Part shown: positions 24,397-33,018 of the stretch, piece after piece
Position numbering within the stretch: position 1 is the stretch's first letter
Layout: the number at the start of each line of letters is the position of its first letter
Assembly: GCA_964649195.1 (NCBI GenBank)
Contig: CAZYPK010000007.1
Span: 1 to 64,000 of the forward strand
Length of the DNA stretch: 64,000 nt
Origin: JTS-RE9 sp964649195
GTDB taxonomy: Bacteria; Planctomycetota; Phycisphaerae; Phycisphaerales; Phycisphaeraceae
Reading direction: 5' to 3'
The notes under the pieces: model-generated
The model's database searches: none
What the model saw: the letters and a program-made list of their open reading frames with translations, nothing else
What the model was told of the DNA's origin: nothing
Program-made: the position numbers and the translations under genes

Positions 24397-26463
24397 CTAG
24401 ATTGCGGCATGTTTCTCATACTTGGAGTCGTCCTGAAACGCGTTGAAGAATGCCTCCCCACGCACAAGTCTTGCGTCCGCGCTCACTCGCACGTCGTCGG
24501 TCGCCAATCCGGCCGCATCAAGAGAGCGCATCAGTCGCTCGTTGGTCGACCGGAAGAGCGTCAGGTATTGCAGGTCGCCACCACTACCCTCGATGAGCGC
24601 TTTGATAAACGGTCCACGCTCAGGCGAAATAGTGAACGCGATGAATTGGCCGACCATCCGGGGCAACGACCGACCAATTTCACCTCGAATGTGCTGGTCC
24701 ACTGCGGCAGCGGGCGTGTCAACGATTAGTGGCAAGCCGAAGCGGCTGCCATTGCTTAAGCGCGTTAGAAAAGAGTATGCGACAGTTAGGGTTTCGCCGA
24801 CACTCGCACCACCTCGGTTTAGTAACTTCAGCGATCGGCCGACCGACGCCAAGCGGACCCGATTGTCTGGCATGAGCTCGTCGAGGGAAGCGTTTACATC
24901 ACGGGTCAAAGATTCGCCGAGCCGATCCCGAGCGAGTCGGCGGACCTTGTCGAGGAGTTCGTCGAGAGCACGTTGCTTTTCACTCAGTTCTACCGTGCCA
25001 GTTTGTGCCGCGAGGATCGACTTTTGACGACTTAATTCTCTATCGGTCTCAGGAATGTTATTCCAAACCCGCGGTCTGTCCGTTTGATTCGGGCGGTCAA
25101 ATCGATCGAGCTTTATTGCCAGTTCACGCTGGAGTTGCTGAATCGCCTCAAGGCGCTCACGAGTTCGTTTAATTTCCGGGTTCTCATTTGCCGCCTCGTC
25201 TTGCACCCGCTGGTAAGCCTCTTCGGCGCGACCGAGCTTTTCTAGGCACTGGTCAAGCTCGACAGCGAGGCGGCGCATGTTCGTATCGCTGCCTTCGGGA
25301 AACTCACCAACCTTTTGAGCCACGTCCTGCTTGATTCGGTCTAGTAGAACAACAGCATCCGAGCCGAGGTAACGCTCCGACTCGCTACGGATGTGTTCAC
25401 GATGGTGCGGTTCCAGTTTTGTGCCACAAATGCACTTCTCCGCATTATCCGCTATCTCACGGAACCACTCACGCGACGATTTCTCCGGCAGCTTGACCTC
25501 GTCGAATCCCCGCCTTATTTCCAGCATTACTCGAGCGAACGCGGGTGAGAGCTGGTGCGGATCTCTAGCTGCGTCAAGAAGATCGGCGCGTACCTTTTTG
25601 AGGTGTGATTCGCAGGCATTTTTGTCCTTCAATGCGGCATCTTGGCGATCTCGGTACTCGGCCTGCTGCCTCACGGCCTCCCGAGCTTGATTTATTAGTT
25701 CGAGCTCTTCATGTTTAAGTTGCTTACCTTCTTCTTCGAGTTTCGTAAATTCGGATTTCAGATCAAATAGTCTCGACTCGATCTCGGCTACATATGTTTT
25801 CTTCCTCTCTATTCCTTGCCACGTTTGAGTTGCGCCTGCGCCTCCTTCCCTCTGCTTCTGAACTTTGGAATCTAGATAACGCTTTCCCCACATTTGCATG
25901 GCGGAGAACGCATTTAGTTGGAACATCGCGTCGACTGCTTCACCAGCATTTTGTTTTGCCGCGTCTGTCAGCTCAGCAGCCAATTCGCCGTCAAACACAA
26001 AGAATCGAACGAAATTTGCATTCAAGAAGGGTTCTAGTGTGCGTGGGGGTTTGAAACCAATATCCTCGCCGGTTGGCCCGGTGGTGAATAAGTCAACTTC
26101 GTTCCTATCAAAGTAGAATTTCAGCCGAAATGACCACCGTTTCCCTTGGGCAAGTAAATCGACTACAAACTCGCCCGTATCACCTCCACCAGCCTTTCGT
26201 AATTCTCCGATCGGATAATTGGCCCAATCACGGCCGTCCGGACTTCTACCGCAAAGAGATGCTCGTAGTAGCTGGAGCGTGGTAGTCTTGCCCGTGCCGT
26301 TGGGCATTTGTAGAAGTGTGACGCGGTGAGTACCGCCACCAGGCTTACGGAAGTCGACCGCATAGTCAGGACACCGAAGCCCACTCGAAGACCACCCTAG
26401 TAGCCGTACCTCGTGCTGATCATCCATCCCATCCCTACCTTGGTTCATCGCGACGTTACTCAT
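24397..26463 (-). CDS. DndD-like SMC/Rad50-type ATPase of restriction operon
   Basis: 688 residues. I choose the ATG at 26463 because it overlaps the upstream stop (ATGA) and has GGAG 7 nt before it. Walker A is LLQMPNGTGKTTTLQLL near residue 50. The middle is coiled coil with a CICGTKL knuckle, reminiscent of, but not identical to, the Rad50/DndD zinc hook. The C-terminus carries a GGASVGETLTVAYSFL signature and LPLIVDTPAAAVDQ Walker B. It is a second, distinct DndD-type ATPase on the opposite strand from dndD, as expected for a phosphorothioate-dependent restriction module. Confidence 0.85.
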   Translation of the reverse strand: MSNVAMNQGRDGMDDQHEVRLLGWSSSGLRCPDYAVDFRKPGGGTHRVTLLQMPNGTGKTTTLQLLRASLCGRSPDGRDWANYPIGELRKAGGGDTGEFVVDLLAQGKRWSFRLKFYFDRNEVDLFTTGPTGEDIGFKPPRTLEPFLNANFVRFFVFDGELAAELTDAAKQNAGEAVDAMFQLNAFSAMQMWGKRYLDSKVQKQREGGAGATQTWQGIERKKTYVAEIESRLFDLKSEFTKLEEEGKQLKHEELELINQAREAVRQQAEYRDRQDAALKDKNACESHLKKVRADLLDAARDPHQLSPAFARVMLEIRRGFDEVKLPEKSSREWFREIADNAEKCICGTKLEPHHREHIRSESERYLGSDAVVLLDRIKQDVAQKVGEFPEGSDTNMRRLAVELDQCLEKLGRAEEAYQRVQDEAANENPEIKRTRERLEAIQQLQRELAIKLDRFDRPNQTDRPRVWNNIPETDRELSRQKSILAAQTGTVELSEKQRALDELLDKVRRLARDRLGESLTRDVNASLDELMPDNRVRLASVGRSLKLLNRGGASVGETLTVAYSFLTRLSNGSRFGLPLIVDTPAAAVDQHIRGEIGRSLPRMVGQFIAFTISPERGPFIKALIEGSGGDLQYLTLFRSTNERLMRSLDAAGLATDDVRVSADARLVRGEAFFNAFQDDSKYEKHAAI

Positions 26464-26759
26464 TTGTCCACTCCATTGTCGCCGTTCCACAACCCATCAT
26501 CAGAGTCTGCAGATGCCGACTCGCTGCCAGGCGTCCACATCCGGTCGAATACACGCTCCAACTCTTGAAACGCCCTGTCGCGTACCGCAGCAGTCTCCGG
26601 TTCGAGTTGCACATTGCCTTCGAGAACCTCTGAGTACCAGGAGGCAATTAACTCGCCCACCTCGTCGGGCTGGTCGCTCATTCCCACAACTTCGCGGATC
26701 GCCGCTGCCACGACCTCGCGTGGAGTGTTGTCAGGCCGATGTTGGGAGTTCTCACTCAT
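26460..26759 (-). CDS. Small acidic protein of restriction operon
   Basis: 99 residues from the ATG at 26759 (MSENSQHRPDN), with GGAG 5 nt upstream; two other starts lie 3 and 15 bases earlier. It is acidic, predicted helical in the middle (VVAAAIREVVG, ELIASWYSEVLEG) and ends in an Asp/Ser-rich tail. No family recognised. It is translationally coupled to the ATPase downstream. Confidence 0.65.
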   Translation of the reverse strand: MSENSQHRPDNTPREVVAAAIREVVGMSDQPDEVGELIASWYSEVLEGNVQLEPETAAVRDRAFQELERVFDRMWTPGSESASADSDDGLWNGDNGVDK

Positions 26760-26780
26760 CATTGCTCCAATCATTTATCG

Positions 26781-28811
26781 TTATTGGCTCGCGTTGCCAG
26801 GATGCTCCTGTGGCCGTACTTTGGCAACTTCGAGCAGCCAATCCCGTCGCTCTTCATCAGCAGTAGGTGCCTTTCCCTGGTCATGGAGACGAATGAAGTC
26901 GACAACCGTGGCTCGTTTTTGTGGATTATTGGGGTCCCGCCGCAAACAGCGACCGATTCGCTGGATCGTCTCCAACCTGGCCCGGTCTGCGGATAACGGC
27001 ATAACCGTTCGGATCGACTGCACGTCAATGCCTTCACTCAATCGGTGACAGGCTAGCAAGCAGTCTAGCTCTCCTCTTGAAAACCGGACCAAGTGTGCCT
27101 TATCGTCGCCCTCGAAATACGTGTGGAACCGCCGAGTGCGATCAAAAACAAGCGGTGTAACGTGCTGGGCGTACTCAGTGTCCGCCACGAAGATTATCGA
27201 GCGATCTAGCAGGTCGCCCCGCGCATGGAGCAGGTCTCTCAGGAGTGGCAGCTTTGTTGGGGAGCTCTTGTAGACCGCTGCAAGCCTTGTCCAGACCTCT
27301 TCCTCTGTCATGGGGCGGCCTTCAGCTGCACGAGCGGCTTGCTGCTTAAAGACTGCTTGCACACGTTCACGATCGTCATCTGACGCGGTCCATTCGACCG
27401 GAACATAATCGAACGGAGCGAGGATGCCTCGGCGGATAGCGTCTTCCAGACCGAACCGGAAAACAACATCGCCAATGTGACGCGAGACGAAATCATTACC
27501 TTCCGCGTCGTATTCACGATCAGGAGTCGCGCTCAGACCCAATCGCCACTCGACATCGTCTACCGCGCCATCAAGATTACGACGGTTGCTCTCGCTGCCA
27601 AGCTTATGCACCTCATCATGGATCACAAATAGGCGGCGACGATCCTCGGCCGACAGTCCTCGAAGGACAGGCGCAAGCTGTCCGCGAGCGCAGAGCAAGA
27701 TCCGCTTGCGAGGACGAGTTACAAAGTAGTGCGAGGCGTCGTGACCACCGTACCGCCGGCCAAATCCGAATCCGAGGTCGACTGCAAGAGGTCCGAGTTC
27801 GCGAGCCCACTGGTCGAGCAGATCTGTGCCGTATGTGCTGACCACAATGCTCTCAACCTCACCAATGGCGACGAGGTGGCGACATAGGTACAGCGCAGTG
27901 CGAGTTTTTCCTGTACCGGTGGCCATCTCCAAGATGCCGCGCCGCGCCGCAAGGAATTGTTCGATTGCCTCGCGTTGGTGCTCCCACAGACTCCGCATAT
28001 CGTCCAAAGCGAGGCTTGGTTTGGTACCGCGAACGGCAGCATCGGGGGAATACCGTTCTGACCATTCTTTTACCCTAGCAAGCGCCGTCTCTGAAAGTGG
28101 CACTACCTCGACATACTCCGCCTCCTCACCGTTCCATGTACGGTCAAACTCTTGCATCTTGTCTTCAACACGCGCCGCGTCGATCGCATGCCAAGAGCGA
28201 AAAACGTCGATTGATTCGAAATTACGACGATGGCCACCATCCGTCTCATTGGCGCTCCCGGTGAAAGCGACGCTCCATCCGCCGGGGAATTCGAACACCC
28301 CAAACTTTGGGTGGTATAAATCCGCACCGTCAACGTGCCGGGCAAATGCGAATCGTAACTCCAATCTGCCGATGGCGATCAGATAGGCCATCAGACGACG
28401 TGGACGATCAGGGTCATTGTCGCTGTCGCCTTCGGAGAGTTGCAGTGCGTCTATGAGTATCGTCTCCGCAAGCCGCGCCAACGTGGCTTTGCGATCTGTC
28501 GTGGTGTCCACCTCGCGCAGTGCAGCTAGATCTTCTTTCCCCAGAACTGGCGCGATGAGAAGCTGAATGGTCACCAACACGTTCGATGGATCACTTTCGC
28601 GGACCAGTGCCGGCAGTGCGGACGCCCATGCTCGCAGCGCACTGCTTGAGAAGAACGAAGCCGCACGGCGGTACCTGGTGCAGGATGCCAGGCAAGGACC
28701 AAAAAAATCACGGCCCAAGTCGTCGCGCCCGGAACGGTAGCTTGCCGAGAGCTGAGCTAACGACGACGGCACTTCGCGTCTGACTATTGATGGTTCTTGT
28801 TCCGGACTCAT
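26781..28811 (-). CDS. Phosphorothioation-dependent restriction enzyme: PLD nuclease + SF2 helicase
   Basis: 676 residues from the ATG at 28811 (MSPEQEPS). The N-terminal 200 residues form a phospholipase-D-type domain with an HxK motif (LYHPKFGVF) and GSANETDGG. A superfamily 2 helicase follows: ATGTGKT (motif I), IHDEVH (motif II), LGLSATPD (motif III) and QRIGRCLRRD (motif VI). This architecture matches the family described as the DNA phosphorothioation system restriction enzyme. It is first in a four-gene operon and would cut DNA lacking the sulfur mark. Confidence 0.88.
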   Translation of the reverse strand: MSPEQEPSIVRREVPSSLAQLSASYRSGRDDLGRDFFGPCLASCTRYRRAASFFSSSALRAWASALPALVRESDPSNVLVTIQLLIAPVLGKEDLAALREVDTTTDRKATLARLAETILIDALQLSEGDSDNDPDRPRRLMAYLIAIGRLELRFAFARHVDGADLYHPKFGVFEFPGGWSVAFTGSANETDGGHRRNFESIDVFRSWHAIDAARVEDKMQEFDRTWNGEEAEYVEVVPLSETALARVKEWSERYSPDAAVRGTKPSLALDDMRSLWEHQREAIEQFLAARRGILEMATGTGKTRTALYLCRHLVAIGEVESIVVSTYGTDLLDQWARELGPLAVDLGFGFGRRYGGHDASHYFVTRPRKRILLCARGQLAPVLRGLSAEDRRRLFVIHDEVHKLGSESNRRNLDGAVDDVEWRLGLSATPDREYDAEGNDFVSRHIGDVVFRFGLEDAIRRGILAPFDYVPVEWTASDDDRERVQAVFKQQAARAAEGRPMTEEEVWTRLAAVYKSSPTKLPLLRDLLHARGDLLDRSIIFVADTEYAQHVTPLVFDRTRRFHTYFEGDDKAHLVRFSRGELDCLLACHRLSEGIDVQSIRTVMPLSADRARLETIQRIGRCLRRDPNNPQKRATVVDFIRLHDQGKAPTADEERRDWLLEVAKVRPQEHPGNASQ

Positions 28812-29025
28812 GCCACATTCCAGTCGAATTCTGTCACCTGACAGCCTAGCGTGATTTGGAATTGGGGCGAAGTGGCCCCCGGTTTCAAGCTGACACATCA
28901 ACATCTCATCAATTGCTTAGATCGTCAAACCGGCGGCTATCGAAAAGCTATCTTCCGCTGGCGAAGCCCGCTACATCATCGTCCATTGCGATGGCATCGA
29001 GCAATGACCTGTGGATTACGCTTCT
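28812..29025. other. Gap between defence island and prophage
   Basis: 214 bp between the start of the leftward restriction operon and the stop codon of the last prophage sugar-transfer gene. It must contain the promoter of the restriction operon and probably the left prophage junction. I see no tRNA or obvious core sequence shared with the integrase end. Confidence 0.4.
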
Positions 29026-30501
29026 TCAGGTGATGAACGCGCGTTCAACGCCCCGGTGCTGATTCCCGATGTACGTGGTCTCGCCGTCATGGCTTGCAAC
29101 TGGTGGGACAAGCATGGCGAACTTTCTCTCTCCGGCCAAGTTGCGCCAGAGCCAATCCGTCGGAATTTCCATGCGGCTCAGGATCTCGTATGCGCGGCGA
29201 TTGCCATGCGGGCTGTACCAAGTGAACATCGAACCCCACGGCGGACGTTCGATCCTCACGGCACCGCCAGCCTGCTCGCTGAAGGTGTAGCGCGAAGCTG
29301 GTTCGTGACCTGCGATCACTTCAACACCCGGAAGAGCTGCGGCAGCAGTCTGGACCCGGCGCATGATTTCGTTCGCGCCTACCCCCGGGAGCGGGACGCA
29401 GTCATCCTCAAGGATGAACACGCCCTCGGGGCCGCAGAACTCCATCTCTTCGCGCATCACCAGCGCGTGCGACGTTGCGCATGCGATCTCGCCTGGCGTA
29501 AGCGGGCGACCCGTGCGGCGCTTTGCGGCGGCCTCGTCGTAGGGGAAGTGCATCCTGCCAGCCTCAACATCCCGGCGATCGAAAGCGGAAAAGAAGCGCA
29601 CGTATAAGCCGAGGCCGTCGATCCAATCTTTCGTGAACTGCTCGCGTCGTTCAATCGCGCGATCCAGATTGATGCAGCGCATGCGGGGCTTCGGGAGCCA
29701 GGCGCGAACTTGCCTCGGGCTGCAGATCGGCAACCGCGCTTGGGACGCCAGTGCAAGCCACGCTTTCTTGCGGTCGCTTGCAGGCTGATACTGATCAATC
29801 TCGCGGCCGTCGGGTCCACGCGCCCACGGATTGGTCACGCTCACGTTGTGCAAAACGCCGAATGGACGGGCAGCGGTGTAGCAGGCGGAACTGATGATCC
29901 AGTCGGTGCCCCAACCGATGAGCTGGGACGCGAAGGGCCGCAGGTAATCGAGGAAGGTCCGTAGCGCTTCGACCTCAAAGAGCGGGCAGGTCATCTCGAC
30001 GAAGTTGGTGAGCGCCACACCAGCGGCTGGTTCATTAACTCGCCGCCCTGAACCTCGACTGGCCATGTGTGGCCACGAGATGCGGCCCAATGGACTATGG
30101 CTCGGTGAGGCGACGGGCAGGCTGTATTCACGGGCAGTACGGACGATGCGGCCCACCGTGTCTGGGGTGATGGCCAGATCATCGTCAACCACAAACACGT
30201 AATCGAAGTCGTCGAGCAACCTGGGATTCTGATCGATCCACCAGAGCAGATTCTGGAACTTGCCACCGGCGTGGATGTCGAAGTGGTCCGCAGTCTTCTG
30301 AAGGTGCTTCGCCCACCGGCTGTCGGGATCGCTGCCGTAGTAAACGACTGCTGTTCGGTAATTGCACTTTGTGTCATCGAGCCAGGAACGAATCGCATGA
30401 CCACGATCACCGACTGAACTGAATACGAGCGTGCGCGGCAAAGCACCTCGGCGCGAGAGGATCGGTGGCAACGGCAGCAACATCTTGTCGGTGGTGATCA
30501 T
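29026..30501 (-). CDS. Two-domain glycosyltransferase (GT25-type C-terminal half)
   Basis: 491 residues. The N-terminal half resembles a GT-A enzyme with a DxD-like cluster (VFVVDDDLAITPDT) and probable acceptor region LIGWGTDWIISS. The C-terminal half is of the family 25 LPS-transferase type: MRCINLDRAIERREQF, EIACATSHALVM and VFILEDDCVPLPG. A fusion of two transferases would allow two successive sugar additions. It is the last gene of the leftward late operon. Confidence 0.8.
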   Translation of the reverse strand: MITTDKMLLPLPPILSRRGALPRTLVFSSVGDRGHAIRSWLDDTKCNYRTAVVYYGSDPDSRWAKHLQKTADHFDIHAGGKFQNLLWWIDQNPRLLDDFDYVFVVDDDLAITPDTVGRIVRTAREYSLPVASPSHSPLGRISWPHMASRGSGRRVNEPAAGVALTNFVEMTCPLFEVEALRTFLDYLRPFASQLIGWGTDWIISSACYTAARPFGVLHNVSVTNPWARGPDGREIDQYQPASDRKKAWLALASQARLPICSPRQVRAWLPKPRMRCINLDRAIERREQFTKDWIDGLGLYVRFFSAFDRRDVEAGRMHFPYDEAAAKRRTGRPLTPGEIACATSHALVMREEMEFCGPEGVFILEDDCVPLPGVGANEIMRRVQTAAAALPGVEVIAGHEPASRYTFSEQAGGAVRIERPPWGSMFTWYSPHGNRRAYEILSRMEIPTDWLWRNLAGERKFAMLVPPVASHDGETTYIGNQHRGVERAFIT

Positions 30502-30522
30502 GCGGTCCTGCTCTTCGTTGGA

Positions 30523-31362
30523 TCAATATGAAGTACGAGTTGATGCGGCCTGGCTCATGATTAACGTAGACATTTCTGTCTGGACTATGGAACCTGAGGC
30601 GTACTTCTTCCATCTGTCGTGAAGCGCGGCGTGTGATGACCACGGCTTGACCGGTCCCGCCCAGTGGAGAATGTGCCACGGTGCGATGCGGGCGTGGTCG
30701 GTGCCGACGATGACGTTCCAGTTCGGTTCGAGGCGACCGAACTGTCCGCGCGCGTACATGGCGCAGGCGAGCTGATCGTTGACCCCCAGGTCATGGACGA
30801 AGCGTGTGACTTGGGCGACGAAGTTGCGCTCGCGAAGGCGCGCAAAGTCGAGCAACATGACGCCAGCATTGAAGCTGGGCCAGTGTGAATCGATGTGCGG
30901 CATCACCTGATCGATGTTGTCATGACGCCAGGAACTGAGGCAACGACCGACGGTGGAGAAGCCAGGGTGCTCAGAGGGACGAGCGAGGATGCCAGTCGGA
31001 CCGGTGTCGCGTTCATACAGAGCCAGCAGATCGGCAAGGACCAGCACATCCACATCGAGATAGATCACGCGATCCACCGCTGGCTCACGAAGCAGCTCTG
31101 GCAACAGCAGCCGATCCATCGTCGCACGGGTGGTGTGGCCGCCCAGAAAGAGTCGAACCCCGTCGAGGTACCCCGTCGTGTCGATCAAGTTGATCTGCAG
31201 CTTTTCCGATGCCCAGGCTTGTGCAGACTGCACCGCTTCGGATACGTCACGCACAAGAAGGTGTGCGGTAACGGACTGCGACGCATGCGCCACGATCGAG
31301 TTGAGCAGCGTCCGAACGTAAGGCCAATAAGAGCGATCCGCTGCAATGGCAACGTGAATCAT
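30523..31362 (-). CDS. Family 8 glycosyltransferase
   Basis: 279 residues. GT8 signatures: opening VAIAADRSYWPYVRTLLNSI, the metal-binding DxD in VIYLDVDVLVLADL, FNAGVMLLDFARLR, NDQLACAMYARG and the closing HILHWAGPVKPW. It transfers hexose or galacturonosyl units from UDP-sugars in known members. The acceptor here is unknown. Confidence 0.88.
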   Translation of the reverse strand: MIHVAIAADRSYWPYVRTLLNSIVAHASQSVTAHLLVRDVSEAVQSAQAWASEKLQINLIDTTGYLDGVRLFLGGHTTRATMDRLLLPELLREPAVDRVIYLDVDVLVLADLLALYERDTGPTGILARPSEHPGFSTVGRCLSSWRHDNIDQVMPHIDSHWPSFNAGVMLLDFARLRERNFVAQVTRFVHDLGVNDQLACAMYARGQFGRLEPNWNVIVGTDHARIAPWHILHWAGPVKPWSSHAALHDRWKKYASGSIVQTEMSTLIMSQAASTRTSY

Positions 31363-31459
31363 AAAATTGCCCTCTCACAGAGAACTTGGACAGCGCGAAT
31401 GGGCCGCACTTGGCGGTAAAGCTCGGCGCGATCGTCGAATACTTGCAGGGTCAATGTGT

Positions 31460-32392
31460 TCATGCTGGCACCACCTCGGAGGTCGAGTCGATGAAAGACT
31501 CGCACCGATCCATCAATGGCCCGCGCAGCGATTCAATGTCGGCTGGTGGCGGTGGTGCGAACCAGTCGAGTTTCCATCGTCCGTCGATCACGGCTGAGTA
31601 CATGCGAATGGTGAGCAGATCGCTCAGGCCTGTCAGGCGGGACAATCCGCCGTCAGGGGTGATCATCACGACAGGCGTTCCCATCGCCAGGCAAGGCAGC
31701 GCACAGTGGATTCGACCGGTGACGACGAGCCGCGCGGTGCGATAGAGGTTTAGGAGCATTCGCGCTCGCTCCAACCGTTGCTCCGCGCTGCACGGCAACG
31801 TCAGGTGATGCGTAACAAAGAAGGCATCGCGGCGGACTGATGCGGGTATGGCTTGCCACCATGCATCACCCGCACCCGAGCAGATGCGGGGCCAATCGTT
31901 GGGACCCAAAGCGTCGACGAATACCACCGGGCCCTGCCGTGGGCCGTGGTAGCGCGGCAGTGTCAGCGTGAGGCATCCGGAGAAGTAGGCACGCACGCCG
32001 GCGGCTTGGAACAAATCAAGCGTGCGAGTGTCGCGGCAGCCGACAGGACCGTGTTTCTCATAGAACGTGCGCAGCGAGGGCGACGTGAACTGCTTCATGA
32101 CGGCGGGAGCATCACAGATGTGCATTGAGATCAGCAGCGGTTTGATCACCGGCGGCGGCGGCCAGGTCGCGGAGCGATGGGTCCACCAACCATTGCAGAT
32201 CAGCGCCGTAAGCTTCCCGTCACGGTATCTGTCGAGCCGGTCGCGGTCGATGAACGTGTCCACTCGTGGAAGGAACCGCTGTGCAGCCAGCGACTGGATG
32301 TCGTCGCCGAGATTGTTGGTGGAATAGGTCAGGAGGCCGTAGCGCACGCGGTGCTCCTTTCCGGTCGCAGGTTCCAGAATCGCTGCGTCCAT
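31460..32392 (-). CDS. Polysaccharide pyruvyl transferase-like protein
   Basis: 310 residues, or 295 from a GTG at 32347 (VRYGLLTYSTNNLGDDIQS), which gives a shorter overlap with the upstream gene. Family features are the N-terminal NNLGDDIQSLAA and the C-terminal RLVVTGRIHCALPCLAMGTPVVMI. Known members add ketal pyruvate to exopolysaccharide sugars. It sits among three glycosyltransferases, so it probably decorates the same glycan. Confidence 0.8.
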   Translation of the reverse strand: MDAAILEPATGKEHRVRYGLLTYSTNNLGDDIQSLAAQRFLPRVDTFIDRDRLDRYRDGKLTALICNGWWTHRSATWPPPPVIKPLLISMHICDAPAVMKQFTSPSLRTFYEKHGPVGCRDTRTLDLFQAAGVRAYFSGCLTLTLPRYHGPRQGPVVFVDALGPNDWPRICSGAGDAWWQAIPASVRRDAFFVTHHLTLPCSAEQRLERARMLLNLYRTARLVVTGRIHCALPCLAMGTPVVMITPDGGLSRLTGLSDLLTIRMYSAVIDGRWKLDWFAPPPPADIESLRGPLMDRCESFIDSTSEVVPA

Positions 32393-33018
32393 TGCTGGGT
32401 GGCCACGTCACTCTCGCCCGCAGCCTGGCCTATGAGCCAAGGCTCTGGCGCGTAGATGCGGAACTGCTTGTGCAGCATGCCCAGGCGGTGATCGACGTGG
32501 AAGCGTGGGCGCTTGGCGTGGTCCGCGTAATCGCACAGATGCTGGTGGGCGGCGAGCAGGTACTGGCCCCGCAGCGCGTAGGCATGGGTGCGGTTGCCGT
32601 TACGGACGCGCAGCAGGCCAGGAGTCATGCCGTGAATCGGCGTGATGATCTCCGGCGGTTCCAGGTGCTGGCCACCGAGCATCAAGCCGTCCCAGTCCTG
32701 GGGCACGATGCGAAGGAATGCTGACAACCGCTCGGCAAAACCCTGCACGAGAAAAGCGTCGTCCTCGAGAATCAATAGTGATCCCACGCCATCCTGTATC
32801 GCGCGCTGCATCACGGCGACATGCGACTGATGACAACCCCACGCGCCGGCTCCAATGCGCCACCACTTGGGTGGCTCCACCCGCTGCCCGTCGATGGCGC
32901 TGAATCGCTCAACACATCCGAGTGGCCAATCCGAATCGGCCAGATGCTCCTGAAAACGCTGCCAGCGGTCTGTTCGCCGGTCGAGGTTGATGCAGATGAT
33001 GCGATCGAAGGTGATCAT
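32329..33018 (-). CDS. Family 25 glycosyltransferase
   Basis: 229 residues from the ATG at 33018, which overlaps the stop of the upstream phage gene (ATGA). Signatures: ICINLDRRTDRW, GAWGCHQSHVAVM, LLILEDDAFLVQG. This is related to LPS beta-galactosyltransferases. The overlap with the preceding structural-type gene shows that the sugar genes belong to the phage late operon rather than to the host. Confidence 0.86.
   Translation of the reverse strand: MITFDRIICINLDRRTDRWQRFQEHLADSDWPLGCVERFSAIDGQRVEPPKWWRIGAGAWGCHQSHVAVMQRAIQDGVGSLLILEDDAFLVQGFAERLSAFLRIVPQDWDGLMLGGQHLEPPEIITPIHGMTPGLLRVRNGNRTHAYALRGQYLLAAHQHLCDYADHAKRPRFHVDHRLGMLHKQFRIYAPEPWLIGQAAGESDVATQQWTQRFWNLRPERSTACATAS

Noticed and set aside
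28812..29025. tRNA or attachment core at the island-prophage border
   Set aside because: No cloverleaf or duplicated core could be recognised by eye on either strand.
29026..33018. Sugar-transfer genes as host surface-polysaccharide locus
   Set aside because: Same strand as the late operon and stop/start overlap with a phage gene; no host polysaccharide genes such as flippase or polymerase nearby.
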